From positions 1,550,001 through 1,614,000 of the forward strand of contig NZ_CP012914.1 in the NCBI RefSeq assembly GCF_001315015.1: a stretch of DNA of 64,000 nucleotides, written 5' to 3'. This DNA comes from Azospirillum brasilense. GTDB lineage: Bacteria; Pseudomonadota; Alphaproteobacteria; Azospirillales; Azospirillaceae. The notes below the pieces were generated by a model. The model was not told the DNA's origin. It was given only the letters and a program-made list of their open reading frames with translations, and did not search any database. Numbering within the stretch: position 1 is the stretch's first letter; the number at the start of each line of letters is the position of its first letter. The position numbers and the translations under genes are program-made. This document shows positions 16,366 to 25,678 of this stretch, one piece after another.

Positions 16366-19300
16366 TCGGAGATCACCGCGATGGCCGCCGCTGAAATGGC
16401 AAGCTGGCCGAGGATGGTGCCGATGTTCTTGGAGAACTCCATCAGGTCGAACGGCTTCGGGTCGCGCGGCACCACGATGGCGGAGCCGGGCGGGATCGCC
16501 GTGACGGTGTGGTTCCAGGAGGACAGGGACAGCGGCTGCGCCCGCCCGTCCGGCAGAATCAGGAAGATGCGGGCGTCGTCAGCGTTGCGGCTCGCTCCAC
16601 CCGCTTCCCGCAGATAGGCTTCGGCGGTCTTGCCGCTGACGAACTGTGCGGCGGTCGGATGAAGCACCTCGCCTGTCACGGTGACGGTGAGGGGGCGTTT
16701 CGGGATCAGAATGCGGTCGTCCGGCTCCAGAAGCACGTCCAGTTCCGGTCGCCGGCGCAGCATCTGCGGGTCGGCCTCGACAACGATGCGGCCCAGCGGC
16801 TCCACCCCACGCAGTTGCGTCGCGAGTTGCCGGGCCAGCCCGACCACGTCCGAGCGCGCGGCTTCGCCCTTCTCGACCTCCTGCACCATCCAGCGTTCCA
16901 GGTCGCGGGCCTGCTGGTCGAACCAGGCGCGCTCCCGCTTGCGCTCGCTGTCGCGCAGGAAGCTGGTCCCGGCGGGATAAGCCTCCTCCGTCAAGCCGCC
17001 GGCCCGGTCGATCAGTGATGACAGCGTCTCGCCACGCGCCACGTCGTAGGAGCCGGGACGGCGCACAGCGCCGGAGATGGTGACCGCCCGCGCCTCCAGC
17101 GTTCGAGGGGTGGGGTTGACGCGCAGGCTGTCACCCGGATGCAACGCCGTCCGGGCGGATGCGCCATCGCGAAGATCCAGGCGGCGGCGCTGGCCGGTGG
17201 TGGTGGTGACCTCCAGGCTGGCGAGGTCCGCGGTCGCGGAGAGGCCGCCGGCGGTCGCAATAAGGGCGTCAATGGTCGCCGTTTCCGCCACCGGATAGGT
17301 GCCTGGAGCGCGCACGGCGCCACGCACCTGCACCCCGCGTTCCCGCACCAGCGCCGCGACGCTGTCGGGAAGCGGTGGCCCGGCGTCGGGTGGTCCGGCG
17401 TCCCCCTGTGGGGGCTCGGGCTTGCTGTCCTTGTCCGAGGGACCGGCCAGCAAACGGACCTCGGCGCTGGAGAGCAGCCACACCCGATCGCCGTCGGCGA
17501 GCGCGCGGTTGGCCTGTCCGGAGGCGACCTCCCGCGGTGAGAAAGGAAACAGACGATGGGCGAGGGTGCGCCGGTCGAAGCGTTCGATGACGCCCAGCAG
17601 GGGATAGACATCCCGCTTCAGGGCGTCGCCTCCGGCCAGCGCATCGCGCAGCGTGGCGCCTCCGGCCAGGGGGCGGACGCCGGGACGGCGGGCATGGCCG
17701 GTCAACTCGTAGACGGGGACGTCCGGTTCCAGAATGGCTCCGGCCACCGCCGGACGGCGCTGCGTTGCGCCGCCAACCATGGGTATGTCGTCGTAAGGTC
17801 CGGACGCCGGCCCGCCGGCGGCAAGCGCCAGTGCCGCGGCGCTTCCTCGTGCGGCGGAGGGGTAAAAGCCGGGGCGGGCCACTCCACCCATCAGCAGGCT
17901 GGAATGCTCCAGCGCGAAGACGAGCAGGTCGGGAACGGCTTCAAACAGGGGAGGGCAAGGTGTGCGCCCGCCGGTGAGCCCAGCCGCTGCCCGGGCCTGG
18001 GGGCCGTTGGCAAGCGGACCATCCGGCTGCGCCGTCAACGCGCGGGCCAGCACCACCAGACCACGGCACGCGTTCGCAGCCGGCTCGCGCGCGCCGCGCA
18101 ACAGGTCCAGCACCGGTTCGGAGGTCAGGAAATCCACCTCGTCCGCGCCCAGCACGTAGAGAGTGTCGCTCTCGGCCAGGGGACGGCGGTCACGGCCGTT
18201 GAGCACGGCCCTCAGGTCGATTGGCCGGAGAACGCGCGCGCGGCTGTCCGGGCTGGTCGAGGCCAGCACCGCGAAGGGGAGATAGGGCGCCGGCCCCAGA
18301 TCCGCCGCCGTAACCAGGGTCGCGATGGTCGGGGTTCGCTCCAGCGCCCTTGGGCCGGGGCGCAGGACATGGCCGTCCAGGCGCAGGCCGCCGCTCCGGT
18401 TCTCGCGGCGGGGGGCCAGCAGCAGCAGGTCGCCGTCAGTCAATGGGGGGGCGTCCGTCTCAGCCAGTTCCTCCACCCGCTCCTCGCCGTTCGGACCGAT
18501 TGCGTAGCGAAGCGCCCGATGCGAGCCGGGCCGCAGAAGGCCTCCGGCCATCTCTGTCGCGACGGCGACCGGCAGGCGATCCTCGCCGGGTGGAAGCTCG
18601 TAGACACCAGGGCGCTTAAAAGGACCGGCGAGCGCCACGGTGGGACCAAGCGGGGGCACGAAGACCCGGTCGCCGTCGCGCAACCGGATACCTGCGTTCG
18701 CGCCGTCCCCGGTCATGAACAGATCGTACAGGTCGATGGGCAGCCCATTGGATGGGGCGCCTCCGGTGACGGTTCCTCCGGCGGCGTGGGCATGGAACAG
18801 ACGGATGCGGCGCAGCGATCCAGCGCGGGTGACGCCGCCAGCGGCGGTCAGCGCGTCGATCAGCGTGGCGAAGGCTCCGACCTCCTGCCGCCCAGGACGG
18901 GCCACGGCGCCGGTCACCAGAACACCGATCCGTCGGATTTCGGTCACCGAAACATACACCTCGGTGTCCGGAAAGGAGGCGGTCACGGCGTTCGCCAGTT
19001 GGGCACGCAAGTCCGCCAGGGTCAGGCCTTGCGCCACGACGGGTCGAACGTCGTCCGCGGTCAGCAGCCCGGTTGCGTCGATGACGTGGCGTTTGCTGGA
19101 GGATTTCTGGCCACGCAGGGTCACCAGAAGCTCATCGCCCGGACCCAGCGTGTAATCAGCCTGCACGCCGCCCGATCCATCCCGCCGTGGCGGCTCCTCG
19201 CCGAACTGGTCGTAGCCGAACTGGAGAAGGACGGAGCCCGCCCGCTCGCTGTATGCCGACTCGATTGACGACAGAGTTTCTGCGGTCGGCGCGGGTTTCG

Positions 19301-19475
19301 CTTGAGGCGCCACCGCCGGAGTGCGGGCATTGAGCGCCGGGGATGCCGGTTCCGCTGCCGATACGACGAACCCCCAGACGGTCAGCGCCGTCAACGGCAC
19401 CAAAAGAGTGAGAAATATGCGCAAGGAGTCACACGAGGATTGTGGTTTTGCCGCATCCCGGTTCCCGACCGGCAC
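16362..19475 (-). CDS. giant Wza-type polysaccharide export protein with multiple SLBB repeats
   Basis: A 1037-residue envelope protein. An export signal (LRIFLTLLVPLTALTVWGF) near residues 18-36 is followed by a polysaccharide-export domain at about 107-183 (YTLGPGDELLVTLRGQ). About eight SLBB-like units follow, starting near 184, 279, 363, 526, 588, 715, 797 and 930; most show a G-x-V/A-x-R-P-G motif and a later AGG. A probable membrane helix sits at the C-terminus (NIGTILGQLAISAAAIAVI). Wza has two SLBB units. No ATG exists near the start; GTG 19475 is preferred here, with TTG at 19526 or 19424 as alternatives. Confidence 0.87.
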   Translation of the reverse strand: MPVGNRDAAKPQSSCDSLRIFLTLLVPLTALTVWGFVVSAAEPASPALNARTPAVAPQAKPAPTAETLSSIESAYSERAGSVLLQFGYDQFGEEPPRRDGSGGVQADYTLGPGDELLVTLRGQKSSSKRHVIDATGLLTADDVRPVVAQGLTLADLRAQLANAVTASFPDTEVYVSVTEIRRIGVLVTGAVARPGRQEVGAFATLIDALTAAGGVTRAGSLRRIRLFHAHAAGGTVTGGAPSNGLPIDLYDLFMTGDGANAGIRLRDGDRVFVPPLGPTVALAGPFKRPGVYELPPGEDRLPVAVATEMAGGLLRPGSHRALRYAIGPNGEERVEELAETDAPPLTDGDLLLLAPRRENRSGGLRLDGHVLRPGPRALERTPTIATLVTAADLGPAPYLPFAVLASTSPDSRARVLRPIDLRAVLNGRDRRPLAESDTLYVLGADEVDFLTSEPVLDLLRGAREPAANACRGLVVLARALTAQPDGPLANGPQARAAAGLTGGRTPCPPLFEAVPDLLVFALEHSSLLMGGVARPGFYPSAARGSAAALALAAGGPASGPYDDIPMVGGATQRRPAVAGAILEPDVPVYELTGHARRPGVRPLAGGATLRDALAGGDALKRDVYPLLGVIERFDRRTLAHRLFPFSPREVASGQANRALADGDRVWLLSSAEVRLLAGPSDKDSKPEPPQGDAGPPDAGPPLPDSVAALVRERGVQVRGAVRAPGTYPVAETATIDALIATAGGLSATADLASLEVTTTTGQRRRLDLRDGASARTALHPGDSLRVNPTPRTLEARAVTISGAVRRPGSYDVARGETLSSLIDRAGGLTEEAYPAGTSFLRDSERKRERAWFDQQARDLERWMVQEVEKGEAARSDVVGLARQLATQLRGVEPLGRIVVEADPQMLRRRPELDVLLEPDDRILIPKRPLTVTVTGEVLHPTAAQFVSGKTAEAYLREAGGASRNADDARIFLILPDGRAQPLSLSSWNHTVTAIPPGSAIVVPRDPKPFDLMEFSKNIGTILGQLAISAAAIAVISE

Positions 19476-19604
19476 TAAAATCCGGGAGTTATGAATACTA
19501 TTGCGTGCATAAACCTGAAAAGGCAACGGCCAAGCTGCGTTGCCGCGCCGTCACGCCGCGTGTAGACTGCGCACATCGGGTTGAACGCGCAGGAGCCGCG
19601 GCCG

Positions 19605-20273
19605 ATGGTTGCGGGTATATCATCCAGTGGCGTTTATGGCGTGCCGCTCCTGCGGCCCGGCCAGTCGGCGCGCGACCGCAGTCCGGACGGTGTTCAGGAC
19701 ACCAGCCGGAAAAGTGCCGGTCAGGAAAGCAAGGAACGGGACGCCACCGTCCAGCCCGGCGCGCTGACCGACGATCAGCAGCGGCAAGTCCAGGACCTCA
19801 AGCGCATCGACGCCAGCGTCCGCCAACACGAGGCGGCGCATCAGGCGGCAGGCGGCCCTCATGCGGGCGGCGCCTCCTTCACCTTCACCCGCGGACCGGA
19901 CGGCAAGAACTACGCGACCGCCGGGGAAGTGCAGGTGGATGCCGGCGCGGAAAGCGACCCCGAAGCCACCGTCCGCAAGATGGACACGGTCAAGGCGGCA
20001 GCCTTGGCGCCGTCCGACCCCTCGGCCCAGGACCTTCGCGTCGCCCAGCAGGCTGACGCCATGAAAATCCAGGCGCAGCAGGAGTTGCGGCGGAAGGGGG
20101 CGGAGCCGGCGGGCGCGCGGAACGGCGATGCGCCCGATGGGCGGGACAGCGGGGATGACGGCGCGAGGCCAAGCGACACCGCCGCGCCGGCCCTTGCGGC
20201 GCGTGGCGCGGCGGCTTATGCGTCGGCCTTCGGCATTGGCCAGCGGAGCGGCACCGCCGGCATCATGGTGTGA
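19605..20273 (+). CDS. SprA-related putative zinc metalloprotease
   Basis: A 222-residue protein. [12 protein letters not shown] at about residues 74-85 is an HExxH-type zinc motif followed by [17 protein letters not shown] and later EVQVDA, the signature of the SprA-related / putative metalloprotease CJM1_0395 family. A second conserved part is [20 protein letters not shown]. The rest is low-complexity Ala/Gly/Asp-rich. The ATG at 19605 follows aggag at a 9-base distance. Its promoter region is shared with the divergent SLBB gene. Substrate and biological role are not known to me. Confidence 0.85.
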   Translation: MVAGISSSGVYGVPLLRPGQSARDRSPDGVQDTSRKSAGQESKERDATVQPGALTDDQQRQVQDLKRIDASVRQHEAAHQAAGGPHAGGASFTFTRGPDGKNYATAGEVQVDAGAESDPEATVRKMDTVKAAALAPSDPSAQDLRVAQQADAMKIQAQQELRRKGAEPAGARNGDAPDGRDSGDDGARPSDTAAPALAARGAAAYASAFGIGQRSGTAGIMV

Positions 20274-20297
20274 TGCCGGACGGTCCGGTTCCGATTC

Positions 20298-21194
20298 TCA
20301 GCGGCGGACGGGGGTCTCGCCGTCAAGGGTCAGCAGCGGGCCATAAAGCTCCGGCCGCCGGTCGCGGAAGATGCCCCAGGACGCGCGCTGAGCGGCGATG
20401 CGGTCAAGATCAAAACTGGCGGTCAGGACCGCCTCGCTGTCACGGTCGGCCTGCGCGACCAGTTCCCCGGTCGGTCCGGCGATGAAAGAGGAGCCATAGA
20501 AGGTGATTCCGCAAGTCTCACCCTCTTCCCGGCCGATGCGGTTGGAGGCGACCAGCGGCATCAGGTTGGCTCCGGCATGGCCCTGCATGACCCGCGTCCA
20601 GTGGGCTTGGCTGTCCAGCGCGCCGTCTTGTGGCTCGGACCCGATGGCGGTGGGATAGAACAGGATCTCCGCACCCTTCAGCGCCATGGCGCGGGCCGAT
20701 TCCGGGAACCACTGGTCCCAGCAGATCGCGCAGCCGATGGCGGCGTAGCGGGTCTTGTAGACCTGGAAGCCGGTGTCGCCGGGGTTGAAGTAGTATTTTT
20801 CCTGATAGCCGGGACCGTCCGGAATGTGGGACTTGCGGTAGACGCCCAGAACCGTGCCGTCCGCATCGATCATCGCCAAGGAATTGTAATAGGCGTTTCG
20901 CGCCCGTTCGAAGAAGCTGGTGGGGATGACCACGGACAGTTCGCGGGCGAGCGCGCTCATGCGCGCGATCACCGGGTGATCCTCGATCGGGTGGGCGAGG
21001 GCGAACAGATCCTGCTTCTGGTCCTTGCAGAAATAAGGTGTTTCGAACAATTCCTGCGGCAGGATGATCTGGGCGCCGCGCGCCGCCGCGTCGCGCACGA
21101 GGCGTTCGACGCCGTTCACATTGGCGTCGCGGTCCCAACCGCAGGCCATCTGGGTCGCAGCGACGGTGACGGTGCGTCCGGTGGTGGGGCGCAT
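20298..21194 (-). CDS. aguB: N-carbamoylputrescine amidase (nitrilase superfamily)
   Basis: A 298-residue carbon-nitrogen hydrolase. The Glu-Lys-Cys triad lies in ILPQELFET (about 44-52), YRKSHIPDGPGY (about 118-129) and GCAICWDQWFPES (about 153-165). These flanks match plant/bacterial N-carbamoylputrescine amidase, which makes putrescine, CO2 and ammonia. The expected partner agmatine deiminase (aguA) is not adjacent. The ATG at 21194 follows aggagc. It is divergent from a MarR gene across a 362-base AT-richer gap. Confidence 0.9.
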   Translation of the reverse strand: MRPTTGRTVTVAATQMACGWDRDANVNGVERLVRDAAARGAQIILPQELFETPYFCKDQKQDLFALAHPIEDHPVIARMSALARELSVVIPTSFFERARNAYYNSLAMIDADGTVLGVYRKSHIPDGPGYQEKYYFNPGDTGFQVYKTRYAAIGCAICWDQWFPESARAMALKGAEILFYPTAIGSEPQDGALDSQAHWTRVMQGHAGANLMPLVASNRIGREEGETCGITFYGSSFIAGPTGELVAQADRDSEAVLTASFDLDRIAAQRASWGIFRDRRPELYGPLLTLDGETPVRR

Positions 21195-21556
21195 AGGCTG
21201 GTGCTCCTGTGTTCTTGCCTGGTGCCGTGCCGTGTTAGTCGGCGGATGGTCGGGCGTGCAACCCCATCTCCGCCCTGTCACAAACCTTTCAGAATCATCA
21301 GCGTTGCCGATCCGGGCGGTTTCATGGTCCAGCCATTACCGGTGGAGAGTCGCAGAACTCAATAGTCATACGCATAAATATGAAAAACGCTCACCAAGGA
21401 TCGCGCGATGGTAATGCGACATATTATTGCATGCACAAGAAATTTAAATCCGCAATTGTTTTGCGATTTTTTCGAGAGTGGATATGATCGGACAAGTTGA
21501 TTTCGTCCGCCGCACCGCACCACGGCCTGACGGACGCCTGCCGAGAGATCGTCGTC
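21195..21556. promoter_or_regulatory. AT-rich divergent intergenic region
   Basis: No gene is recognised in this 362-base stretch; 21360-21490 is markedly AT-rich for the window. A good sigma-70-like pair, TTGCGA (21461-21466) and TATGAT (21483-21488) with a 16-base spacer, points toward the MarR gene. Confidence 0.55.
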
Positions 21557-22081
21557 ATGGTTGGCCGTTTCAAGAGACAGGAATCCATACTCTCTGAGCC
21601 GCAAGGGGAGGGTGCCGACGCACTCCTCCCATCCGGCGTGACCTTGCCGCGGGCCGTGCGGGAGGTGCATCGTGCCATCGCGCGCGCACTTCAGATCCGC
21701 ATCGTCGACCATGGTGTCAGCATGGGGCAGTGGTACTTTCTTCGCGCCCTGTGGGAGGAAGACGGACTGACCCAGCGCGAATTGAGCCAGCGGGTCGGCA
21801 TGATGGAACCCACCACGGTGACCGCACTGAACAACCTGGAACGCTGTGATCTCGTTCAGCGGGTGCGCAACCCGTACGACCGGCGCAAGGTGAACATCTA
21901 CCTGACGCCAAAGGGAAAGGCGCTGCGGGCCGACATCCTGCCCAACGTGGAGGAGATCGAGGAAGCGGCAACCCAGGGCATCGCTCCGAGCGAATTGGAA
22001 CTGACCGTCAGCGTACTGCGCCGCGTGTCCGCCAATCTCGGCGGCATGCCGCCGGCCGGCGGGGACGACGATCTGGGGTAG
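21557..22081 (+). CDS. MarR-family transcriptional regulator
   Basis: A 174-residue winged-helix regulator. The DNA-binding part covers about residues 55-125: MGQWYFLRALWEEDGLTQRE, LSQRVGMMEPTTVTALNNLE, and the wing RVRNPYDRRKVNIYLT with the conserved D-x-R. It probably responds to a small aromatic or other ligand. The frame is open to a TTG at 21497, but ATG 21557 gives a normal length. Targets could include the divergent amidase gene. Confidence 0.88.
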   Translation: MVGRFKRQESILSEPQGEGADALLPSGVTLPRAVREVHRAIARALQIRIVDHGVSMGQWYFLRALWEEDGLTQRELSQRVGMMEPTTVTALNNLERCDLVQRVRNPYDRRKVNIYLTPKGKALRADILPNVEEIEEAATQGIAPSELELTVSVLRRVSANLGGMPPAGGDDDLG

Positions 22082-22124
22082 GGGGTGCGTGGCGGTCGAA
22101 CGAGCCCCACGCCGGTCGCTCCGC

Positions 22125-23435
22125 TCAGTCGTCCAGATCGGGAGGCGGCGGCAGGCTGGCGCCGGTCAGGTTGGCGCCGGTGAAGCGCGCGTCGCGGATG
22201 TTCGCGTCGCTGAGAATCGCCCCGGTCAGGTCGGCGCTGGAAAAGTCGCAGCCGGCCAGATTTGCCCCACGCATGTTGGTGCGGATGCAGGAGGCTCCGG
22301 TGAAGTTGCTGCCGGTCAGATTGGCTGCCCACAGCCGCCCGGTCGGTCGGCCGTCCGGACCCTTTATGTCGACCCAGCCGATGCCCGCCCCGTCGAAACG
22401 GGCACCGGACAGGTTGGCGCCGCGAAGCGTGGCCCCGTCAAGGATGGCGCCGCTGAAGTCGCTGTCGGTCAGGTCGGCGGCGGAGATATCGCACATGATG
22501 AGCAGCGAATCGCGCATCTTGGCGCCGACCAACCGCACCCCGCGCAGGTTCGCGCCGGACAGATTCACGCCGTGAAGGTCGATGTGCGACAGGTCCGCTC
22601 CGCTGAGGTCGGCGCGCGATCCCATGGCGCCGTTGGTGTTGATCCAAGTGTAATGGTTGTGCAGCGCCTCCTGGATCTGGATCGAGAAATTCTCGGCCGA
22701 GCGCGCCATATTGGCGCCGGTGGTGTCCGCCCCGGCAAGATCGGCCCCTTCCATCTTCGCGCCCTGAAGATCGGCGTTGCGCAGATTGGCGCCGGCGAGC
22801 ACCGCGCCGTTCAGGTTGGCGTCGCGCAATATTGCGCCCTGGAGGTTGACGCCGGACAGGTTGCAGCCCCGCAGGTCGGCACGGGCAAGATTGCAGTTCT
22901 TCATGGTCGAGCGCATCAGCGTGGCCCCGGCCATCAACGCGCCTTCGCAGTCCGCCCCGTTCATCGACACGTCGGTCAGGTCGGCGCCGGACAGGTTGGC
23001 GTTCGACATCATCGCGTCGTCCATGTCGCTGCCGGACAGATCCGACCGTACGAAGTCCAGGCCCTTGCCGCCGTTCGCCCCGTTCCCGCCGTACAGCAGA
23101 GCGCCGCCGCGCAGGTCGGCTTCCTTCAGGATCGCCCGCTTCAGCTTGGCGCCGCGCATGTGGGCGCCGCGCAGATCCGCCCGGTAGAGGTTGCAGCCGG
23201 TCAGGTCGGCCTTGGTCAGATGAGCGGCAAACAGGTCGGCGTGGCTGAGATTCGCGTTGGACAGGTCGCAATGGGCCATGTTGGCCCCCGACAGCTTGCC
23301 TTGCGTCAGCTCCACCCCGGCGAGATTTGATCCCTCCAGGTTGGTCATGGTCAGGTTGGCGCGATTGCCGCCCGACCGGTTCTTCAGCCAACGCTCGTGC
23401 TTTTCCAGCACGGCGACCAACTCATGTGGCGTCAT
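22125..23435 (-). CDS. pentapeptide-repeat protein with two cap-plus-helix units
   Basis: A 436-residue protein made almost entirely of A(D/N)LxG-type pentapeptides, which fold as a right-handed quadrilateral beta-helix. The N-terminal cap reads LVAVLEKHERWLKNRSGGNRA. Near residues 252-275 a related cap (LHNHYTWINTNGAMGSRADL) recurs, after which a second helix begins. A Gly/Asn-rich insert (GNGANGGKGLD) near 117-127 interrupts the first helix. No enzymatic domain is fused. The role is unknown; some pentapeptide proteins mimic DNA or serve as binding scaffolds. The ATG is at 23435 with a large upstream gap. Confidence 0.92.
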   Translation of the reverse strand: MTPHELVAVLEKHERWLKNRSGGNRANLTMTNLEGSNLAGVELTQGKLSGANMAHCDLSNANLSHADLFAAHLTKADLTGCNLYRADLRGAHMRGAKLKRAILKEADLRGGALLYGGNGANGGKGLDFVRSDLSGSDMDDAMMSNANLSGADLTDVSMNGADCEGALMAGATLMRSTMKNCNLARADLRGCNLSGVNLQGAILRDANLNGAVLAGANLRNADLQGAKMEGADLAGADTTGANMARSAENFSIQIQEALHNHYTWINTNGAMGSRADLSGADLSHIDLHGVNLSGANLRGVRLVGAKMRDSLLIMCDISAADLTDSDFSGAILDGATLRGANLSGARFDGAGIGWVDIKGPDGRPTGRLWAANLTGSNFTGASCIRTNMRGANLAGCDFSSADLTGAILSDANIRDARFTGANLTGASLPPPPDLDD

Positions 23436-23615
23436 GACCCCGTCCGACGATCGGCCCGCTCCCGGCGCAGCGCAAGGGATGGGCGCGGTTACTCCAGCGC
23501 TTTGACAGTGTGATAAGATAATCTGGTTTAATTGTTAACATGACGTTCCGCAGCCGTGTGCGACGCGAAGCTGAACCGGTGCGATACGGCGAAGGAACAA
23601 AGGGAAGGGCTCGGA

Positions 23616-24326
23616 ATGACCGGCGGACATACGGTGGCGGCCTTCGACGCCGAACTGGCACGCCTGCACCAGATCATCGTGATCATGGGACGGCGGGTGG
23701 AGGAGCAGTTCGCCGCCGCGCTGCAGGCCATCGCGGAGCGGGACGCCGGCAAGGCCGCAAGGGTGATCGAGGGCGATGCCGAGATCGACCGGCTGGAACT
23801 TGAGTTGGAGGCGTTGAGCGTGCGGTTGCTGGCTCTGCGTCAGCCGATGGCGAAGGATTTGCGGGACATCGTGTCGGCGCTCAAGATCGCCTCGAATCTT
23901 GAGCGCATGGGCGATTTCGCGGGTTCGGTCGCCAAGCGCGCGGTCACGTTGGCGGGTTTGCCCGTGGAGCCGCCCGTCGCTTCGCTGTCCTGGATGGGCG
24001 AGACGGTGCTCGGCATGATCCGCGACGTGGTGGCGGCCTATGATGGTCAGGATGCCGAGCGCGCGATGGCCGTTCGCAATCGGGACGGGCAGGTCGATGC
24101 GGCGTACACCAGCCTGTTCCGCGAATTCCTGACCTACATGATGGAGTCGCCGGCGCAGATCACCGGCTGCACCCATCTGCTGTTCGTGGCGAAGTCCATC
24201 GAGCGGGCCGGGGACCACGCCACGAACGTGGCCGAAAACATCTGTTACATCGTTCAGGGGCGTCTGCCGTCCGAGGAACGGGCAAAGGGCGACCTCAGCA
24301 GCTTCACCGTGGTGGAGAAGGAATAA
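23616..24326 (+). CDS. phoU: phosphate signalling protein PhoU
   Basis: A 236-residue, all-helical protein with two PhoU repeats: the first with LRQPMAKDLRDIVSALKIASNLERMGD (shown by its parts RQPMAKDLRD and SNLERMGD, about residues 73-99) and the second with HLLFVAKSIERAGDHATNVAE. The E/D-x-x-x-D metal-binding patterns of PhoU are present. PhoU negatively controls the PhoR/PhoB response through the Pst transporter; pst and pho genes are not visible here, so this copy stands alone. The ATG at 23616 follows gggaaggg. Confidence 0.93.
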   Translation: MTGGHTVAAFDAELARLHQIIVIMGRRVEEQFAAALQAIAERDAGKAARVIEGDAEIDRLELELEALSVRLLALRQPMAKDLRDIVSALKIASNLERMGDFAGSVAKRAVTLAGLPVEPPVASLSWMGETVLGMIRDVVAAYDGQDAERAMAVRNRDGQVDAAYTSLFREFLTYMMESPAQITGCTHLLFVAKSIERAGDHATNVAENICYIVQGRLPSEERAKGDLSSFTVVEKE

Positions 24327-24384
24327 CGGTGTTTGCTGCGGCCCGCCGGGCAATGGTGACGGGCGCCCTAATGGCTGTGGCGCC

Positions 24385-24609
24385 TCAATGCTTGGGGCGC
24401 CACCCGCTGCCGTCCGGTTCGTAACGCCGCCGGACCGCGGCCCAGGCGACCTTATGGGCCAGCAACTCGCGCTGCATGGCGTGGCGAGCCTCCGGCGACC
24501 GGCAGCCCTGCCAAGTGTGATTGAAGGCCGATCGGTAAATATCCTGCGCCGGCAGCGGCAGGCACCGCTTTACCGAATCGGGCAGCTCGGTGTTCCTGCG
24601 GAAGGTCAT
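24385..24609 (-). CDS. ChaB-family protein
   Basis: A 74-residue protein with the ChaB core: ELPDSVKRCLPLPAQDIYRS then AFNHTWQGC (about residues 8-36) and ahead VAWAAVRRRYEPDGSGW. ChaB was named as a regulator of the ChaA cation antiporter, but its biochemical role is poorly defined. The ATG at 24609 follows ggagg. Upstream frame continuation is not supported by codon use. Confidence 0.88.
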   Translation of the reverse strand: MTFRRNTELPDSVKRCLPLPAQDIYRSAFNHTWQGCRSPEARHAMQRELLAHKVAWAAVRRRYEPDGSGWRPKH

Positions 24610-24749
24610 GGGGCGTTCCTCCGGGATTATGCTTGTTTTGTTGCCTCCATTATAACTGCTATTCCACTGATGTTCGTAGGGCTTTTTCCGGTGACGTTGG
24701 AGGTAGGCCGTGCCCTCCGACGGCCTAGATCGAAGGTCCGGTGGCCATG

Positions 24750-24785
24750 AAAAAAGCCCTTCCCCGGTCGTGGGGAAGGGCTTTT
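24750..24785 (-). terminator. intrinsic terminator
   Basis: AAAAGCCCTTCCCC (24752-24765) pairs perfectly with GGGGAAGGGCTTTT (24772-24785). On the minus strand it ends in a run of T, so it terminates the HTH gene at 24833-25678. Confidence 0.9.
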
Positions 24786-24832
24786 CAATGACCCAAGCAA
24801 CGTCGCAAAGACCCGTTCTGACCGGACCTGAC

Positions 24833-25678
24833 TTACGGCGTGCGGCGTGCGGTGCGGTGCGCCGGGATCGGAATGGGCCGGATCGCCTGTTCTTCGCGGC
24901 GGCTGGCCGACATATCGATCTCGATGCGGGCCAGAGCCTTGCGCAGTTCGTGCACGGCTTCCGACAGAAGCTGGATCGACGCCTCACCCGGCTGTTGGCG
25001 CCAACCGCGATAGGCGTTCAGGCAACCGCGTGCGGTGTCGCGCAGCCGTGCCTCGACGGCATCGACCGGCGGAGGGTTGGTGCCGGCCGACCGGCTTCCA
25101 TCCGCCGCGGCGGGCTGCGGAACGGGCTGGGCGGCAGCCGCCGCCGGCGCGACGGGGGCAGGCTGAGGAGCCGGCTGCGGCTCCGGACGGTTGAGGCGCA
25201 GCGTCTCGGTCTGAGCCGGAGCGGCGGGTTGAGCCGGTGTGGGCTGGGGAGCCGCCGTCGTCGGAGTTGCAGCCGGAGCCGTGGACTGGGGGGGCTGGGC
25301 CGGAGCAGGTGCCGCGCTGCGCCGCGCCGGCTTGGCTGGGACCGGAGCTTCCGGAGCAGGTGGCGGTTCCTCCGCCAGCGCATCTCCGGCCGGCGCTTCC
25401 GCGGCGGCCTCGGAGGTGGCGTCGGTGGCGGCGCCCTCCTCGATCGGCGCATCCTTTTCGTTGGCCGCCTCGGCCTTGCGGATGATGTAGGAAATGGCGC
25501 TCGGCGTGCATTCGAATTCACGCGCGATTGCCGACAGGGTTGCGCCGGAACGGTAACGCTCAAGAATCTGCGGCCACGCCGACTGGGGGATTCGTCCGCG
25601 CTTCTTCGGAGCCTCCGGTTCGGACCCGGTTTCTGCGTTCATTATGTCGCTCGGTTGCCAAAGTGAATTTTGAGTCAT
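24833..25678 (-). CDS. HTH protein with long Pro/Ala-rich linker, function unknown
   Basis: A 281-residue protein in three parts. Residues about 25-70 hold a homeodomain-like HTH (WPQILERYRSGATLSAIARE, then CTPSAISYIIRKAE). Residues about 75-200 are a disordered Pro/Ala/Glu-rich linker. Residues about 205-260 form a helical tail (DAVEARLRDTARGCLNAYRG, then LSEAVHELRKALARIEI). It looks like a DNA-binding protein with a C-terminal interaction domain. I do not recognise a named family. The start may be ATG 25678 or ATG 25642. A strong terminator follows. Confidence 0.75.
   Translation of the reverse strand: MTQNSLWQPSDIMNAETGSEPEAPKKRGRIPQSAWPQILERYRSGATLSAIAREFECTPSAISYIIRKAEAANEKDAPIEEGAATDATSEAAAEAPAGDALAEEPPPAPEAPVPAKPARRSAAPAPAQPPQSTAPAATPTTAAPQPTPAQPAAPAQTETLRLNRPEPQPAPQPAPVAPAAAAAQPVPQPAAADGSRSAGTNPPPVDAVEARLRDTARGCLNAYRGWRQQPGEASIQLLSEAVHELRKALARIEIDMSASRREEQAIRPIPIPAHRTARRTP

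Noticed and set aside
18445..18451. Seven-base G/C run in the SLBB exporter as a second phase-variation tract
   Set aside because: Seven bases are common by chance in DNA of this GC content and usually too short for frequent slippage.
17556..19268. A 570-codon plus-strand open frame opposite the SLBB exporter
   Set aside because: Antisense shadow of a gene with clear repeated SLBB motifs; composition is atypical of proteins.
21360..21490. AT-rich island as an insertion-element remnant or prophage edge
   Set aside because: No transposase fragment, target-site duplication or integrase is present; it has a good promoter and fits a normal intergenic region.
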